DNA of 64,000 nucleotides, from contig NZ_JAFCLN010000014.1 in NCBI RefSeq assembly GCF_018129385.1, positions 62,001-126,000 of the forward strand, read 5' to 3'. Each line of letters begins with the position of its first letter. The stretch's first letter is position 1. A program made the position numbers and the translations under genes. This stretch comes from Bradyrhizobium lablabi (lineage in GTDB: Bacteria; Pseudomonadota; Alphaproteobacteria; Rhizobiales; Xanthobacteraceae). The notes below the pieces were generated by a model. The model had not been told where the DNA came from, searched no databases, and was given only the letters and a program-made list of their open reading frames with translations. This document shows, piece after piece, positions 16,464 to 24,983 of this stretch.

Positions 16464-16681
16464 ACGAACTGGTTCGGTTGCAGGAGCCATGGAAGGTCAT
16501 CAAGTACGACGATTGCTTTCAAGTCGTCGATGCCACGGGAAGGTTCATCCTGGCCGTCACGCACCGGCAGGACTTGCATAGGTCCCGCTACACGCACGCC
16601 AGCAACTACCTCACCGCCCGAGAGGCCGAGACGATCGCGAACGCCGTTGCAAAACTCAACCTCCTGCTTCGGAACAGTTGA
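16460..16681 (+). CDS. Small hypothetical protein (73 aa), GTG start
   Basis: The frame starts at a GTG that overlaps the stop of the previous gene, with GGAGG 10 bases upstream. The product is alpha/beta: WKVIKYDDCFQVVDATGRFI, then LAVTHRQDLH, then a helix TAREAETIANAVAKLNLLL. This is a common unnamed rhizobial type whose first half looks like a small beta-hairpin domain. A third gene begins 12 bases after its stop, making a three-gene operon of small proteins. Confidence 0.7.
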   Translation: MNELVRLQEPWKVIKYDDCFQVVDATGRFILAVTHRQDLHRSRYTHASNYLTAREAETIANAVAKLNLLLRNS

Positions 16682-16692
16682 AAGGACATCAG

Positions 16693-16935
16693 ATGACTGA
16701 CGTCTCCGCTGAAGCCGGGCAGATCGCCATCCAGACACTGCTCTCGCTCATAGTGAATCTCTACATCGGTGAGTGCGAAGATCGCGACATGGCACGGAAC
16801 GAAATTTCAAACATGGCCGAAGAAATGGTCGACAAAGCGTTTATTCCCGATTTGCCGGCCGCGGACTCGAGGGTGACGCGGGACCAGGCTAAGCTGCTCG
16901 TTCGAAGGCTGATCGGCGGCCACCAAACGAATTGA
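16693..16935 (+). CDS. Small helical hypothetical protein (80 aa)
   Basis: The product is all helix, with GQIAIQTLLSLIVNLYIGEC, then RNEISNMAEEMVDKAF and DQAKLLVRRLIGG. AAAGGA lies before the ATG at 16693. It is the last gene of the small-protein operon. The function is unknown. Confidence 0.6.
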   Translation: MTDVSAEAGQIAIQTLLSLIVNLYIGECEDRDMARNEISNMAEEMVDKAFIPDLPAADSRVTRDQAKLLVRRLIGGHQTN

Positions 16936-17149
16936 TTCGATTGAGGAAGCAACAAGAAGTTGACTCTCGTTCTACTGATCCTGCTATCAGCCTAGCGCCT
17001 GCATTTGCGTTCGCCTCAAAGGTAACATGGCTGGTGCGACCGTCCTTACGATCAACAGTCCGCAAACCATTCGTATTGTTTTCCCATCCCGCTAACGATT
17101 TGGAAGATTGTCCCGCGCAAAGTCGGCTCGCAAAGAAATGGGGAATCCT

Positions 17150-17326
17150 ATGAGCGGGATAGCTATCCAAGAGACGGTGCGCCGATATCGAACCATCGCC
17201 TCTCTGTATCGGCAGACGGCAGCGTTCCGTCCCGCTCAAAAATGGTCGCTATTAGCTCAAGCCTATGATTATGAGCGCCTCGCGATCGCGGAGCTTGAGG
17301 CCCATTACATGGCCGCGGCCACGTGA
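17150..17326 (+). CDS. Small helical hypothetical protein (58 aa)
   Basis: The product begins MSGIAIQETVRRYRTIASLY and continues RQTAAFRPAQKWSLLAQAYD then YERLAIAELEAHY. The plan, two helices with a polar turn, resembles the other tiny proteins of the window. GGGGAA lies six bases before the ATG. The function is unknown. Confidence 0.6.
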   Translation: MSGIAIQETVRRYRTIASLYRQTAAFRPAQKWSLLAQAYDYERLAIAELEAHYMAAAT

Positions 17327-17380
17327 GGCCAGCAAGTGGCAGCGGAAGCAGGGGCCGCAGCCGACAGATAAGGCGCGTGC

Positions 17381-17509
17381 TCAACAGGTCAGCCGGAACG
17401 ATCGCGGCGATGATCCTATGACGCGGTCGGCAGCAACGCCGTGCTCGACGGCCCTGCGCTGTTCCGGATTCAGCCCATCCAGATAGGTCTCTTGAGTTCC
17501 GACAACCAT
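17381..17509 (-). pseudogene. 5' fragment of a UvrD/Rep-type helicase gene
   Basis: From an ATG at 17509 the frame gives TYLDGLNPEQRRAVEHGV, which is the extreme N-terminal Q-motif region of UvrD/PcrA-type helicases (LNPEQ..AV). After some 30 residues the match ends, and the Walker A motif that should follow is absent; the frame stops at 17381. This is best read as the stump of a deleted gene. It shows that a rearrangement joined sequence at about 17400. Confidence 0.6.
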
Positions 17510-17617
17510 CGAATCACCCCGCGTCATCGCGATGACGGTCGAGCAATTTGCGAAAGGTCGCAATGAAGAAAGGTAATGGCGGTGTATCTGCCGGCAGATG
17601 CCGGTCGTCAGATATGC

Positions 17618-17959
17618 TCAATACGTCGGCATTCGATGGGTTCTGCAATCAAACGGGCCGTCTGAACCGGTCCCCTTGATGCGCTGATTGTAGAATATTC
17701 CCATCGACGGTGCGGCCAGAAAAGCGCTGAACACCTCGGGCGGCAGCTCGCAGTAGTGGTAATAGGTCCCGCGAAGATTGATCAGCATGTAGCTCTGCAG
17801 TTTGTCGTAGCAGACCCGCTGGATGAAACTGCTGCGTGGCGTTTCGGTGCACGCAAATGGCCTTAGGTCGACAATGCCTCGGTACTTCACGTCGACCGCC
17901 TCGCAAATGGCCGGCGTCGCGAATAGCAGGGCGAAGGCGGCGACCATCATGCGGATCAT
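17618..17959 (-). CDS. Exported KTSC-domain protein
   Basis: The 113-residue product has a signal peptide (MIRMMVAAFALLFATPAICEA) and a KTSC-like domain with SSFIQRVCYDKLQSYMLINL, RGTYYHYCELPPEVFSAFL and a final SMGIFYNQRI. KTSC domains are small and of unknown biochemical role. Several Cys in the mature part may form disulphides in the periplasm. The ATG at 17959 is four bases after the stop of the upstream gene, so it is the last gene of a three-gene operon. Confidence 0.7.
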   Translation of the reverse strand: MIRMMVAAFALLFATPAICEAVDVKYRGIVDLRPFACTETPRSSFIQRVCYDKLQSYMLINLRGTYYHYCELPPEVFSAFLAAPSMGIFYNQRIKGTGSDGPFDCRTHRMPTY

Positions 17960-17963
17960 GCGA

Positions 17964-18245
17964 TCAGTATCCGCGGGCGCGTCGATTAAAGCTCGCGACA
18001 GCATCGTTGTAGGCCTCGACCCCTCTATCGGAGTCCCGCTTCAGGCAAGCGAGAAAAGTTTGCGTCTCAATTTGAAAGTCTTCCATCTCTCGCTTGCAAC
18101 GCTCGAAGGCATCCTCGTCATCGAATGCGCCATATCGTTCCGCGCAATACGGTGCCGAAGGGGCCGAGCAGTACGCGCTTGCGGACCCGCCCGCGCCAAT
18201 CGCAAGAACGCATCCTATGATCAATTGAGCTAAGCGCGTACTCAC
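17964..18245 (-). CDS. Exported Cys-containing small protein (93 aa)
   Basis: The frame starts at a GTG that overlaps the stop of the lipoprotein gene (GTGA). The product has a signal peptide (about residues 1-24, ending SASA) and a mature part with YCSAPSAPYCAERYG, then CKREMEDFQIETQTFLACLK, so paired Cys probably stabilise a helical hairpin. I do not recognise the family. The tight spacing on both sides marks it as the middle gene of the operon. Confidence 0.65.
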   Translation of the reverse strand: MSTRLAQLIIGCVLAIGAGGSASAYCSAPSAPYCAERYGAFDDEDAFERCKREMEDFQIETQTFLACLKRDSDRGVEAYNDAVASFNRRARGY

Positions 18246-18283
18246 GACCCAACAGGCCCCTGACTGATCTCGACGACGTGCCG
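18201..18283. repeat. Direct repeat, copy A (intact operon junction)
   Basis: This 83-base stretch covers the 3' end of the lipoprotein gene and the first codons of the next gene. It recurs with a handful of mismatches at 19236..19318 in the same orientation. Confidence 0.8.
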
Positions 18284-18979
18284 GTCGGGGCCAACCGTGA
18301 TGACAAGCGTGTAGGACTTTTGCGCGCCGCCTTGGTCGGTCGGCGGCGACACGTGCAACTGACCACCATACCATTCTCCAGGCATCAGCGTGTTGTCTTT
18401 GATCACGGCTTGCTCGAGCGCCGCCATGTTGCGCTGGCCGGTTTCGACCGTTGCCGCGATCAAGGCTTCGTTCTGAGCGGCAGCGTTGCCTTGAGCGATC
18501 GCGTTAGCAGTTGGGCTATAGAACGTGCCGGTTCGTCCGCTGGGCGTCGTGTAGGTGCCGCGGCCAGCTTGCGAAGCCGCGGCAGCGTTCGCTCCAGCGG
18601 CCACGCCCGTGAGAATGGCGGCAACGACTTGCCGATTTTTCTCCTCTTGAACCAGCATCTCATACGTGACGATCGACATGGAGAAGTCGCTGCCGGCGAC
18701 GTGCTGGATGGCCTCGACCTGGGCGACCCGGAAGTCGACCGGCTGTCGGCTGATATTGTTGATGCCGACGACGAAGACCGGCCGGCCATATGTCTGCTGT
18801 TGGCGGGCGGCCGGGCTCACCAGCACCAGCGAGTTCTTCTGGCGGGAGACGAGCGCCGGGCGCCCGTCACGGACCATCGCCTGCTGCTGTGGATTCGACG
18901 GCCGGAATGAAAGCGTTTCGCCAGCGGTCGTGCAGCCGCTTACAGTGGCGCAGAGCGCCAGCAATATAACTTTACGCAT
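18242..18979 (-). CDS. Outer-membrane or inner-membrane lipoprotein
   Basis: The 245-residue product begins MRKVILLALCATVSGCTTAG, a lipoprotein signal with the lipobox VSGC, so Cys16 should be acylated. An N-terminal beta-rich part (RPALVSRQKNSLVLVSP, YGRPVFVVGINNISRQPVDF) is followed by an Ala/Gly-rich helical middle and a C-terminal strand pair ending in VGPDRHVVEISQGPVGS. I do not recognise the family. I use the ATG at 18979, as a longer frame to 19117 has no signal-like start. It is the first gene of a three-gene operon of exported proteins, which suggests a shared envelope role. Confidence 0.7.
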   Translation of the reverse strand: MRKVILLALCATVSGCTTAGETLSFRPSNPQQQAMVRDGRPALVSRQKNSLVLVSPAARQQQTYGRPVFVVGINNISRQPVDFRVAQVEAIQHVAGSDFSMSIVTYEMLVQEEKNRQVVAAILTGVAAGANAAAASQAGRGTYTTPSGRTGTFYSPTANAIAQGNAAAQNEALIAATVETGQRNMAALEQAVIKDNTLMPGEWYGGQLHVSPPTDQGGAQKSYTLVITVGPDRHVVEISQGPVGS

Positions 18980-19187
18980 GAAAATACCCCAATACCCGCC
19001 GATATCGAAGCGCAACCTCCACGTGAGATCAAGGCGATTAAAGCCTACTGGGATGCAGGAATGCAGCTTCGTTGCATTCCAGCCACAGGCCGGCGTGGTG
19101 CGGCGGGCGCGGGGCAACGCTGGGCGCGCTTCGAACCACCTTCGAACACGGGGAGCAGGGCCAAATCACTCCAAGCCGAAATACCGT

Positions 19188-19280
19188 TCACAGCGCATGC
19201 ATGAGCGTGCGGAGGAGAACATCGCCTGCCGCGTTCGCAAGAATGCATCCTATGATCAATTGAGCAAAGCGCGCACTCAC
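19188..19280 (-). pseudogene. Truncated second copy of the exported small protein gene
   Basis: From a GTG at 19280 the frame gives MSARFAQLIIGCILANAAGD, nearly the signal peptide of the gene at 17964..18245, then diverges and stops after 30 codons. Just upstream the 3' end of the lipoprotein gene is also present (EISQGPVGS then stop). It is the remnant of a duplicated operon. Confidence 0.65.
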
Positions 19281-19318
19281 GACCCAACCGGCCCCTGGCT
19301 AATCTCGACGACGTGGCC
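19236..19318. repeat. Direct repeat, copy B (broken operon copy)
   Basis: This is the second copy of the 83-base stretch at 18201..18283. It lies upstream of the intact operon and outside it the similarity ends, so the copy is a scar. Confidence 0.8.
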
Positions 19319-19561
19319 CCAATGAAGGCGGCCGAAAATCCGGGCGGTTCGCGCATTTGGACACGTGTCCGGCCTCAGACTTCAACCTAAGTTCGGTGGC
19401 AAATCGCCAAAATTCTCCGGTCCCATTTGGAAGCTCCCGCTTTGCAGAATATCGGCGTAGACCGGTGCGGTCACTATTTTGCGCGATTTGACGTAAAATA
19501 CGGTGACAACCAGCCCCGGCCGAAGTGTTTTATCCTGCTGTCTTGGCGCCGGCTGATCGAC

Positions 19562-22500
19562 TCAGGAGCCGATCCGGTCGATGACCGGACCGTCTTCGCC
19601 GATGGCGCGGAAGCGGTAGAAGCGAACGCTATCCTGCAGATAGTTGAATTTCTGGCGCGCGAGCTGGAAGAATTTTTCATCGCATGTCGAGATGATGAAT
19701 TGCCGGGTGCCGAAGTCCGACTTCAGCAGACCCATGATTAGATCCAAAAGCGCATAGATGTTGAGATCGTCGAAATGCGTGACGGGGTCATCAAGAAAGA
19801 CCGGTGCCAACGATGACCAGTTTTGTCCGCTGCACGCCGTCAGGAAGAGCCCGAGCTGCAGTGTTTGCTTTTGGGATTCGCTGAAATAGTCGACCGGCCG
19901 AAGCTCGACGCCGTGCCGCTTGACCATGACCGAAATCTCGGACCTGCGATTGACGATCTCGACGTCGTCGAAGCCGTAGACCGATCGAAGGCGGCGCTGA
20001 ATGACCGAGGTCCGCGGGCCGTATTGGCGCGTGAAGTTGGCGATGGCCGCAGCCTGTTCGTCAGAAAGAATTCTCTCGATCGTAGCGAAGTAATCACGCC
20101 AGGGTTTTCGAGCGGCGCGCGACGCGTTCTTCTCAGCAATGAGCTTTTCTTTCGACGCTATGGTTGCTTCAAGCCGAGCGAGCGCGGCGGCGGTCGTCGC
20201 GGCATCAAGCCCGATCTCGGCACCTGCAACACGTTGGTGCAAGGCGTGCAGACGGGCGAGCGCTTGGGTCTCTTCACCCAACTTGTCGATCAATTCCTGC
20301 TCGTCGGAATCTTCGGGCAAATCAGCGTCGGCAAGCCGCGCGATGATGGACTTGCGTGCTTGTTCGTTCTCGTTCGCGCGCCTGCGAAGGACAGGGAGTT
20401 GGCCCGCGAGCTCCGCGATAATGCGCGACTCCGCATCGACCATTCCTTGAAGTCGTGCTTGTTCCTGTGTTGCGGCATCGTGAGATTGGCGAAGCTCATC
20501 GAGCTGCCTTGAGCGATCTTGCTCCGCTTCATTCAATGCATCATCGCTCGAATCCAACGTTACGCCACTCAAACGCGGGTCGCCACGTAACGTCGTGAGA
20601 CCTTTGCGAATTCGTTCCAGTTCCGTATTCATCGCCGTCGCTGCCGACTCCTGCTGCGAAATCGACTTGGTGAGGGCATCAAGTGTGGCCTTAGCCGCAT
20701 CGACGGCATTCGCGGCCGCCTTCACGGCAGCATTGCTGTCTTCGATCTCCTTGTGCGCTTCAGTGGAATTGTCCGTGATCTGTCGGGCCAATTCAGTCAA
20801 ATCGGCAGATGCATTCAGACCGAGGACATTTGCAGCGTTCGCCAAGAGATTAATCTCGCGATCACGAGACATGCGATCGTTTGCGAGTTGGCTCAACTGG
20901 GCTTGAGCGGACATTTGCGCCTCACGATTTCCTGCCAGCTGGCGGGTAATTTTCTGGATACGCTGCCGCAACCCGGCAAGTTCGGTCCGTGCCGTCCCCG
21001 CACTGTCAAGCGTCATCTGCTGTTGGATTTTGTGGACCAGCTCATCCTGGCTTCCGTGATCGACGCCGCACAGCGGGCAGTTGCCGTCCGTGATATGTTT
21101 TTGCAGCTGGGAAAGTAACTGTCGAAGCTCGGATTGGCTGCGATCGGCATCAGCGATCACCCGCTCGAGGGCTGTCTGATGCGCGGCATTCGAATCCAGT
21201 TGCGCTTGAAGCGTTGGCGCTGCCGCGCGCAACTGCAGCCAGGTCTGGTTCAGGACCGCTTCCTGCTGCCTGATTTCGGCGAGACGGTCTGTACTTGCCT
21301 TCCACGGGCCCAAGGCAACACGAAGCGCTTCCAGATCGGCGGACCGTTTTCGCGCCGCAGCTTGCCATTCAACCGACATCGCGAGCTGATTGGATTTTTG
21401 CTGCAAGTCGGCCGAGTTGGTTGCTAACCGGTTGCGATCTGCGGCGATCGCCTCGGTCGCTCGATTAAGACGCTCGGTTTGGACCTTGAGCGAGTTGAGC
21501 GCGGTCGCGTAACCTGGGCGCTGATCGCGCACCCATTTGAGGTTGTCGAGTGTCGATTGAGCCTGCCGGATCTGGGCGGCGATCTCTGCAACGCGCTTGC
21601 GGGCGGCGTCCAGTTGCTGCTGAACGGATGCCTTCGTTTGCTCGGCAATCACCCTGCGGGCATCACCCGCTGCGAGCTGCGCGCGCAGGTCCTTCCCTTC
21701 CTGAATGAGAGGCGGCAGCCGGACGACTTCTTTCGCGAGCTCGGAAAGGAGGGCGATCCTGCCCTCGCATTCGGCGTTGCGAGCCTCCAACGCTGCCCGC
21801 CAACCACGCGCCGCCGTGGCATCGGTCGCACCGGAGCCGGCGTCGATGCCGATATCCTTCAACGCGGCGCGCAAATTGCGCAGCTCGGCATTGAGGGCGC
21901 CAATGTTCGACTTGTCCTTGATGGTACGACGAAGCCCGCCGAGCTCGGACTTGTCCGTTTTCAGGGAAGCCGTGGTTTCCGATATTTCGGAAGAAAGCGC
22001 ATCGAGACTACTCTCGAGTATCGTCACGATGTTGGCGGACTTTTTCAATGCGTTTTCATAATCTTCGAACGCGAGCATGCGCGAGACGATCTCGCGCGGA
22101 AGTGTACAATGATCCTTGAAACTTTGCGTTAGCGCTTGATTGTCTTGGCTGAACAAGTGGGAGGCACGGAACAAGCTGATGAGATTGTCGACGCGCTCGG
22201 CAACGGCCTCACCGCTCTTGGTCAGCTGCTTGAGGACCGACTTGCGGTCGGCCGGCGATCCGTCCAAGGTCGCGCGCGCCGCATCAGCGACGGTCCTATT
22301 GATCGTGTGCGACGTCCCGTTAGATTGGTATATCAGGGCGACCCGGGCGTCTTCTGCGTCGCTATCGAGATGCTTCGCGACCTTGCGGAAGTGATCGTTG
22401 TCGGTGACTTTCAAGCGTCCGATCGAACCGGTAATGCCGAAGTCGATGGCGTCGAAGAATGAGGTCTTGCCGAACCCGTTAGGCCCATAGAGCACGGTGA

Positions 22501-23185
22501 TCTCGCTGCCGATCTCGAATGTCATTGGAGCGCGGTACGCCCGGAAGTTCTCGATCGTGACGGATTCCAGCAAAACGGGCGCGCTGCTTTGCTCGCTGGT
22601 GACCGCGGACAGCGTGGCCACCCGTGTCGGCGGGTTCGGGCTTCCGTATTCGTTGTCAAGACAAGCTTCGACGATCCGCTCTGCGCTCCGTTCGTGCTGG
22701 ACCACGATATGCCGGGCCAGCGCTGACGGTACGTCTGACTGCTGAAGGAATGTCTGGGCCGATGCGGGACGAAGGTCCGGGCCGTTAGGTTGTGTCAGTG
22801 GCAGGAAAGGAAGCCGCGCGAGCGCGTTTCCGACGGGCTCGGTCAGGGGCACCACGAATTTTCGGCAAAAATAGACGTCGGTTTCGATACGTGACGCCAG
22901 CTGGTCGAGCTTGTCGGTGTCGCTCGCAATGCAGAACACGTAGGACAGATCGAATTGATCCCACTCCTTCGATCGTTCAGCCTGGACCTTGAATGCCTCG
23001 TAAGTTTCCTCGAACGTTGCGAGAGGGTCCAAACCGGCAAAAACAAAGGCGGCAACAATCCGATCGATTTGCAGGATAGTGATTGGGACGCCCGTTCCTG
23101 CCTCCAACTCTGACAGGGTACCTCCCGGCACGTGACCCAGGCACGCCTTCACCGCCGCCGCATGACGTTCGTTAAGCGCCGACAT
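19562..23185 (-). CDS. SMC/Rad50-like ATPase with CPLCG hook (probable defence ATPase)
   Basis: The 1207-residue product has an N-terminal extension of about 200 residues (helical, then an alpha/beta part with LSYVFCIASDTDKLDQL and YFCRKFVVPLTEPVG) that I cannot assign. The ATPase half-site follows: NFRAYR, then Walker A GPNGFGKTSFF (about 234-244), and a Q-loop-like FSQDNQALTQSF. Two long coiled-coil arms flank a Rad50-like hook NCPLCGVD near residue 702. The C-terminal half-site has the ABC signature SESQKQTLQLG (about 1100) and Walker B VFLDDPVTHFDD. It therefore resembles Rad50, RecF-like and Lamassu SMC proteins that watch DNA ends or structures. The ATG at 23185 overlaps the upstream nitrilase-like gene by 14 bases. 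A TTG at 23194 is also possible. Confidence 0.85.
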   Translation of the reverse strand: MSALNERHAAAVKACLGHVPGGTLSELEAGTGVPITILQIDRIVAAFVFAGLDPLATFEETYEAFKVQAERSKEWDQFDLSYVFCIASDTDKLDQLASRIETDVYFCRKFVVPLTEPVGNALARLPFLPLTQPNGPDLRPASAQTFLQQSDVPSALARHIVVQHERSAERIVEACLDNEYGSPNPPTRVATLSAVTSEQSSAPVLLESVTIENFRAYRAPMTFEIGSEITVLYGPNGFGKTSFFDAIDFGITGSIGRLKVTDNDHFRKVAKHLDSDAEDARVALIYQSNGTSHTINRTVADAARATLDGSPADRKSVLKQLTKSGEAVAERVDNLISLFRASHLFSQDNQALTQSFKDHCTLPREIVSRMLAFEDYENALKKSANIVTILESSLDALSSEISETTASLKTDKSELGGLRRTIKDKSNIGALNAELRNLRAALKDIGIDAGSGATDATAARGWRAALEARNAECEGRIALLSELAKEVVRLPPLIQEGKDLRAQLAAGDARRVIAEQTKASVQQQLDAARKRVAEIAAQIRQAQSTLDNLKWVRDQRPGYATALNSLKVQTERLNRATEAIAADRNRLATNSADLQQKSNQLAMSVEWQAAARKRSADLEALRVALGPWKASTDRLAEIRQQEAVLNQTWLQLRAAAPTLQAQLDSNAAHQTALERVIADADRSQSELRQLLSQLQKHITDGNCPLCGVDHGSQDELVHKIQQQMTLDSAGTARTELAGLRQRIQKITRQLAGNREAQMSAQAQLSQLANDRMSRDREINLLANAANVLGLNASADLTELARQITDNSTEAHKEIEDSNAAVKAAANAVDAAKATLDALTKSISQQESAATAMNTELERIRKGLTTLRGDPRLSGVTLDSSDDALNEAEQDRSRQLDELRQSHDAATQEQARLQGMVDAESRIIAELAGQLPVLRRRANENEQARKSIIARLADADLPEDSDEQELIDKLGEETQALARLHALHQRVAGAEIGLDAATTAAALARLEATIASKEKLIAEKNASRAARKPWRDYFATIERILSDEQAAAIANFTRQYGPRTSVIQRRLRSVYGFDDVEIVNRRSEISVMVKRHGVELRPVDYFSESQKQTLQLGLFLTACSGQNWSSLAPVFLDDPVTHFDDLNIYALLDLIMGLLKSDFGTRQFIISTCDEKFFQLARQKFNYLQDSVRFYRFRAIGEDGPVIDRIGS

Positions 23186-24983
23186 GCGCGCCAACTTGTT
23201 GTGAGAATTCCTGAACGGTGGCCGCGTCGTTGAAGGCAGCTATCAATCCTTGATAGTCGACGTGGATGATCGCGCTTTCCGGATCCGTGATCTTGCGCTC
23301 GTCACCGAGTTTCGGCGTGCTGGTTTGGAGGATATTTCCGGATCGGCGTCTGCGCGGCAGATTATCCCGATCGCGTGTGACCAGGATTGCCTGCCGGCGT
23401 GCATTCGGCGTGAATTGGGCTTGCGCGTATTTGTGGCATTGCTCATGCGTCTTGCCCCGAACCGCGAGCAGATCAAGCGTCTTCCCGCCGACCGACACCG
23501 TCGCATGTCCGGCATCCTGATCGTTCGCAGTAACGCCGCCGCACACGCCAAATAGATCGAGCGTGTGCACCACGTGATCGAGAGCGCCGCGTTCATCGGC
23601 ATCCCACTCATCGGCGTCTTGCGGCGCCGCTCGCCCGGTGGCTTGGCCCTCGTGCACGGTAGCCAACCGTATAACCCGGCTGCAGGAGGATGCGGACAGC
23701 GCGCGCAGTTTTGCGATCGACACCTCATGAGCGGCATCGGCACGGGTGCAAAGATCGCCTGGGGGCTGCATGTCGCTCAGGCTCGTTATATTATCGAGCT
23801 CATCGTTGATCCATTTGACGCAGGCCGGGACCAGATCGGATGGTGTGCGCGGATCGAGGGAATTGGCCAGTGGGAATACGAACGGTCGATCGATCGCGAA
23901 GGTGCGGTGTGCTGCTCCAGCACCCACAGAGTCGGGGTTGATCTGGACGAATGAATGAATGCATGCACCCTTCTCACGGAAATACGTATCGCGGAAGGCA
24001 TTCAACAGCGTATGCCCCCTGAACCGTTGACCACCCTTGGCGACCGTAGGCCGTGAAGCGGCTTCCTGAAAGAGCGTTTTCGGTGAAAAAAGCACGCTGG
24101 TGCCGCCGTAGAGTTCGGATCGCCCGGGGACGGGTTTGCCTGCGCTATTGGCGAATACGAGGCATGTGCGGTCCCGACGGACGTTCTGCACGATCGTTCC
24201 ATCGAAGAAGGACTCTACCTGGCCCATAAATGTTGGATGCGAAGGGCGCGGGTTGTGCTGGATAACGAACATCCATGAAAGCGCCAGCTCGCCTTCACCA
24301 GCTTGGACGCCAAGATCATCGAGAGCCCATCTCCAGGACGGCTTGGTGCCAATCGTGGCGATCCAGTCGAAGCAGATCAGCGATGAAAAGCGGTACTTCA
24401 GGCTATTCGACAAATTCCCTTTGAAGGAAAATATCGATTTGCCCCGGTACATATTCTGGTAGCTGATGTTTTGTTCATCCCATGCTGGCCAAAGCTTGGG
24501 CTGCAACCACCGTTCGACCGTTCCATCTGCAGCCTTCGTCCAGATGATCGCGCAATTGATCCATTCGCCGGCGCCGATTTGGCCCAGCCCGTTATGCTCG
24601 ATGTCGAGGTGGCTACCTACGCGACCGGCCAGATCTTCGAAATCGGTCTTCGAAAGCGCATCCAACCCCCCGATGACGATTGTTCCGACGGGCCATTGCG
24701 GGTCCGCGAGAGCGGCGTCGACCAAGTCGACGCCCTCCAAACTGGGGATACTGTACTCCGGGAATATCGTGAAATGCGTTTTCTCGGCTTGATGCGGCCC
24801 GTCACGCGCGACAGCCAGCGTCGCGGTCAGATCGCTCAATAGCTCGGGTTTATGGACAGGCGCGGTCTTATAAGGCTCCTGCTGCGTCAATGTCAGATGT
24901 GGTTGGGCAATCACCATCCCCACTCGATCGTGTGGCAGCAGGATGCCCCGCTCGGTTAGGTCTACGCGTGAGATGTGGATCAT
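23172..24983 (-). CDS. Nitrilase-fold amidohydrolase with C-terminal extension (probable effector)
   Basis: The 603-residue product has a carbon-nitrogen hydrolase fold in residues about 1-390. The triad of that superfamily is present in order: Glu76 in FTIFPEYSIP, Lys163 in LQPKLWPAWDE and Cys204 in SLICFDW. The spacing between them is larger than in plain nitrilases and several insertions are seen. Residues about 400-603 form another domain with ALDHVVHTLDLFGVCGG, TLDLLAVRGKTHEQCHKYAQ and QAILVTRDRDN, which I cannot assign. Nitrilase-fold enzymes cut amides or nitriles, and some use nucleotide-like substrates. Lying first in a two-gene operon with an SMC-like ATPase, it could be the effector that the ATPase switches on. 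No clear ribosome-binding site precedes the ATG at 24983. Confidence 0.75.
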   Translation of the reverse strand: MIHISRVDLTERGILLPHDRVGMVIAQPHLTLTQQEPYKTAPVHKPELLSDLTATLAVARDGPHQAEKTHFTIFPEYSIPSLEGVDLVDAALADPQWPVGTIVIGGLDALSKTDFEDLAGRVGSHLDIEHNGLGQIGAGEWINCAIIWTKAADGTVERWLQPKLWPAWDEQNISYQNMYRGKSIFSFKGNLSNSLKYRFSSLICFDWIATIGTKPSWRWALDDLGVQAGEGELALSWMFVIQHNPRPSHPTFMGQVESFFDGTIVQNVRRDRTCLVFANSAGKPVPGRSELYGGTSVLFSPKTLFQEAASRPTVAKGGQRFRGHTLLNAFRDTYFREKGACIHSFVQINPDSVGAGAAHRTFAIDRPFVFPLANSLDPRTPSDLVPACVKWINDELDNITSLSDMQPPGDLCTRADAAHEVSIAKLRALSASSCSRVIRLATVHEGQATGRAAPQDADEWDADERGALDHVVHTLDLFGVCGGVTANDQDAGHATVSVGGKTLDLLAVRGKTHEQCHKYAQAQFTPNARRQAILVTRDRDNLPRRRRSGNILQTSTPKLGDERKITDPESAIIHVDYQGLIAAFNDAATVQEFSQQVGAHVGA

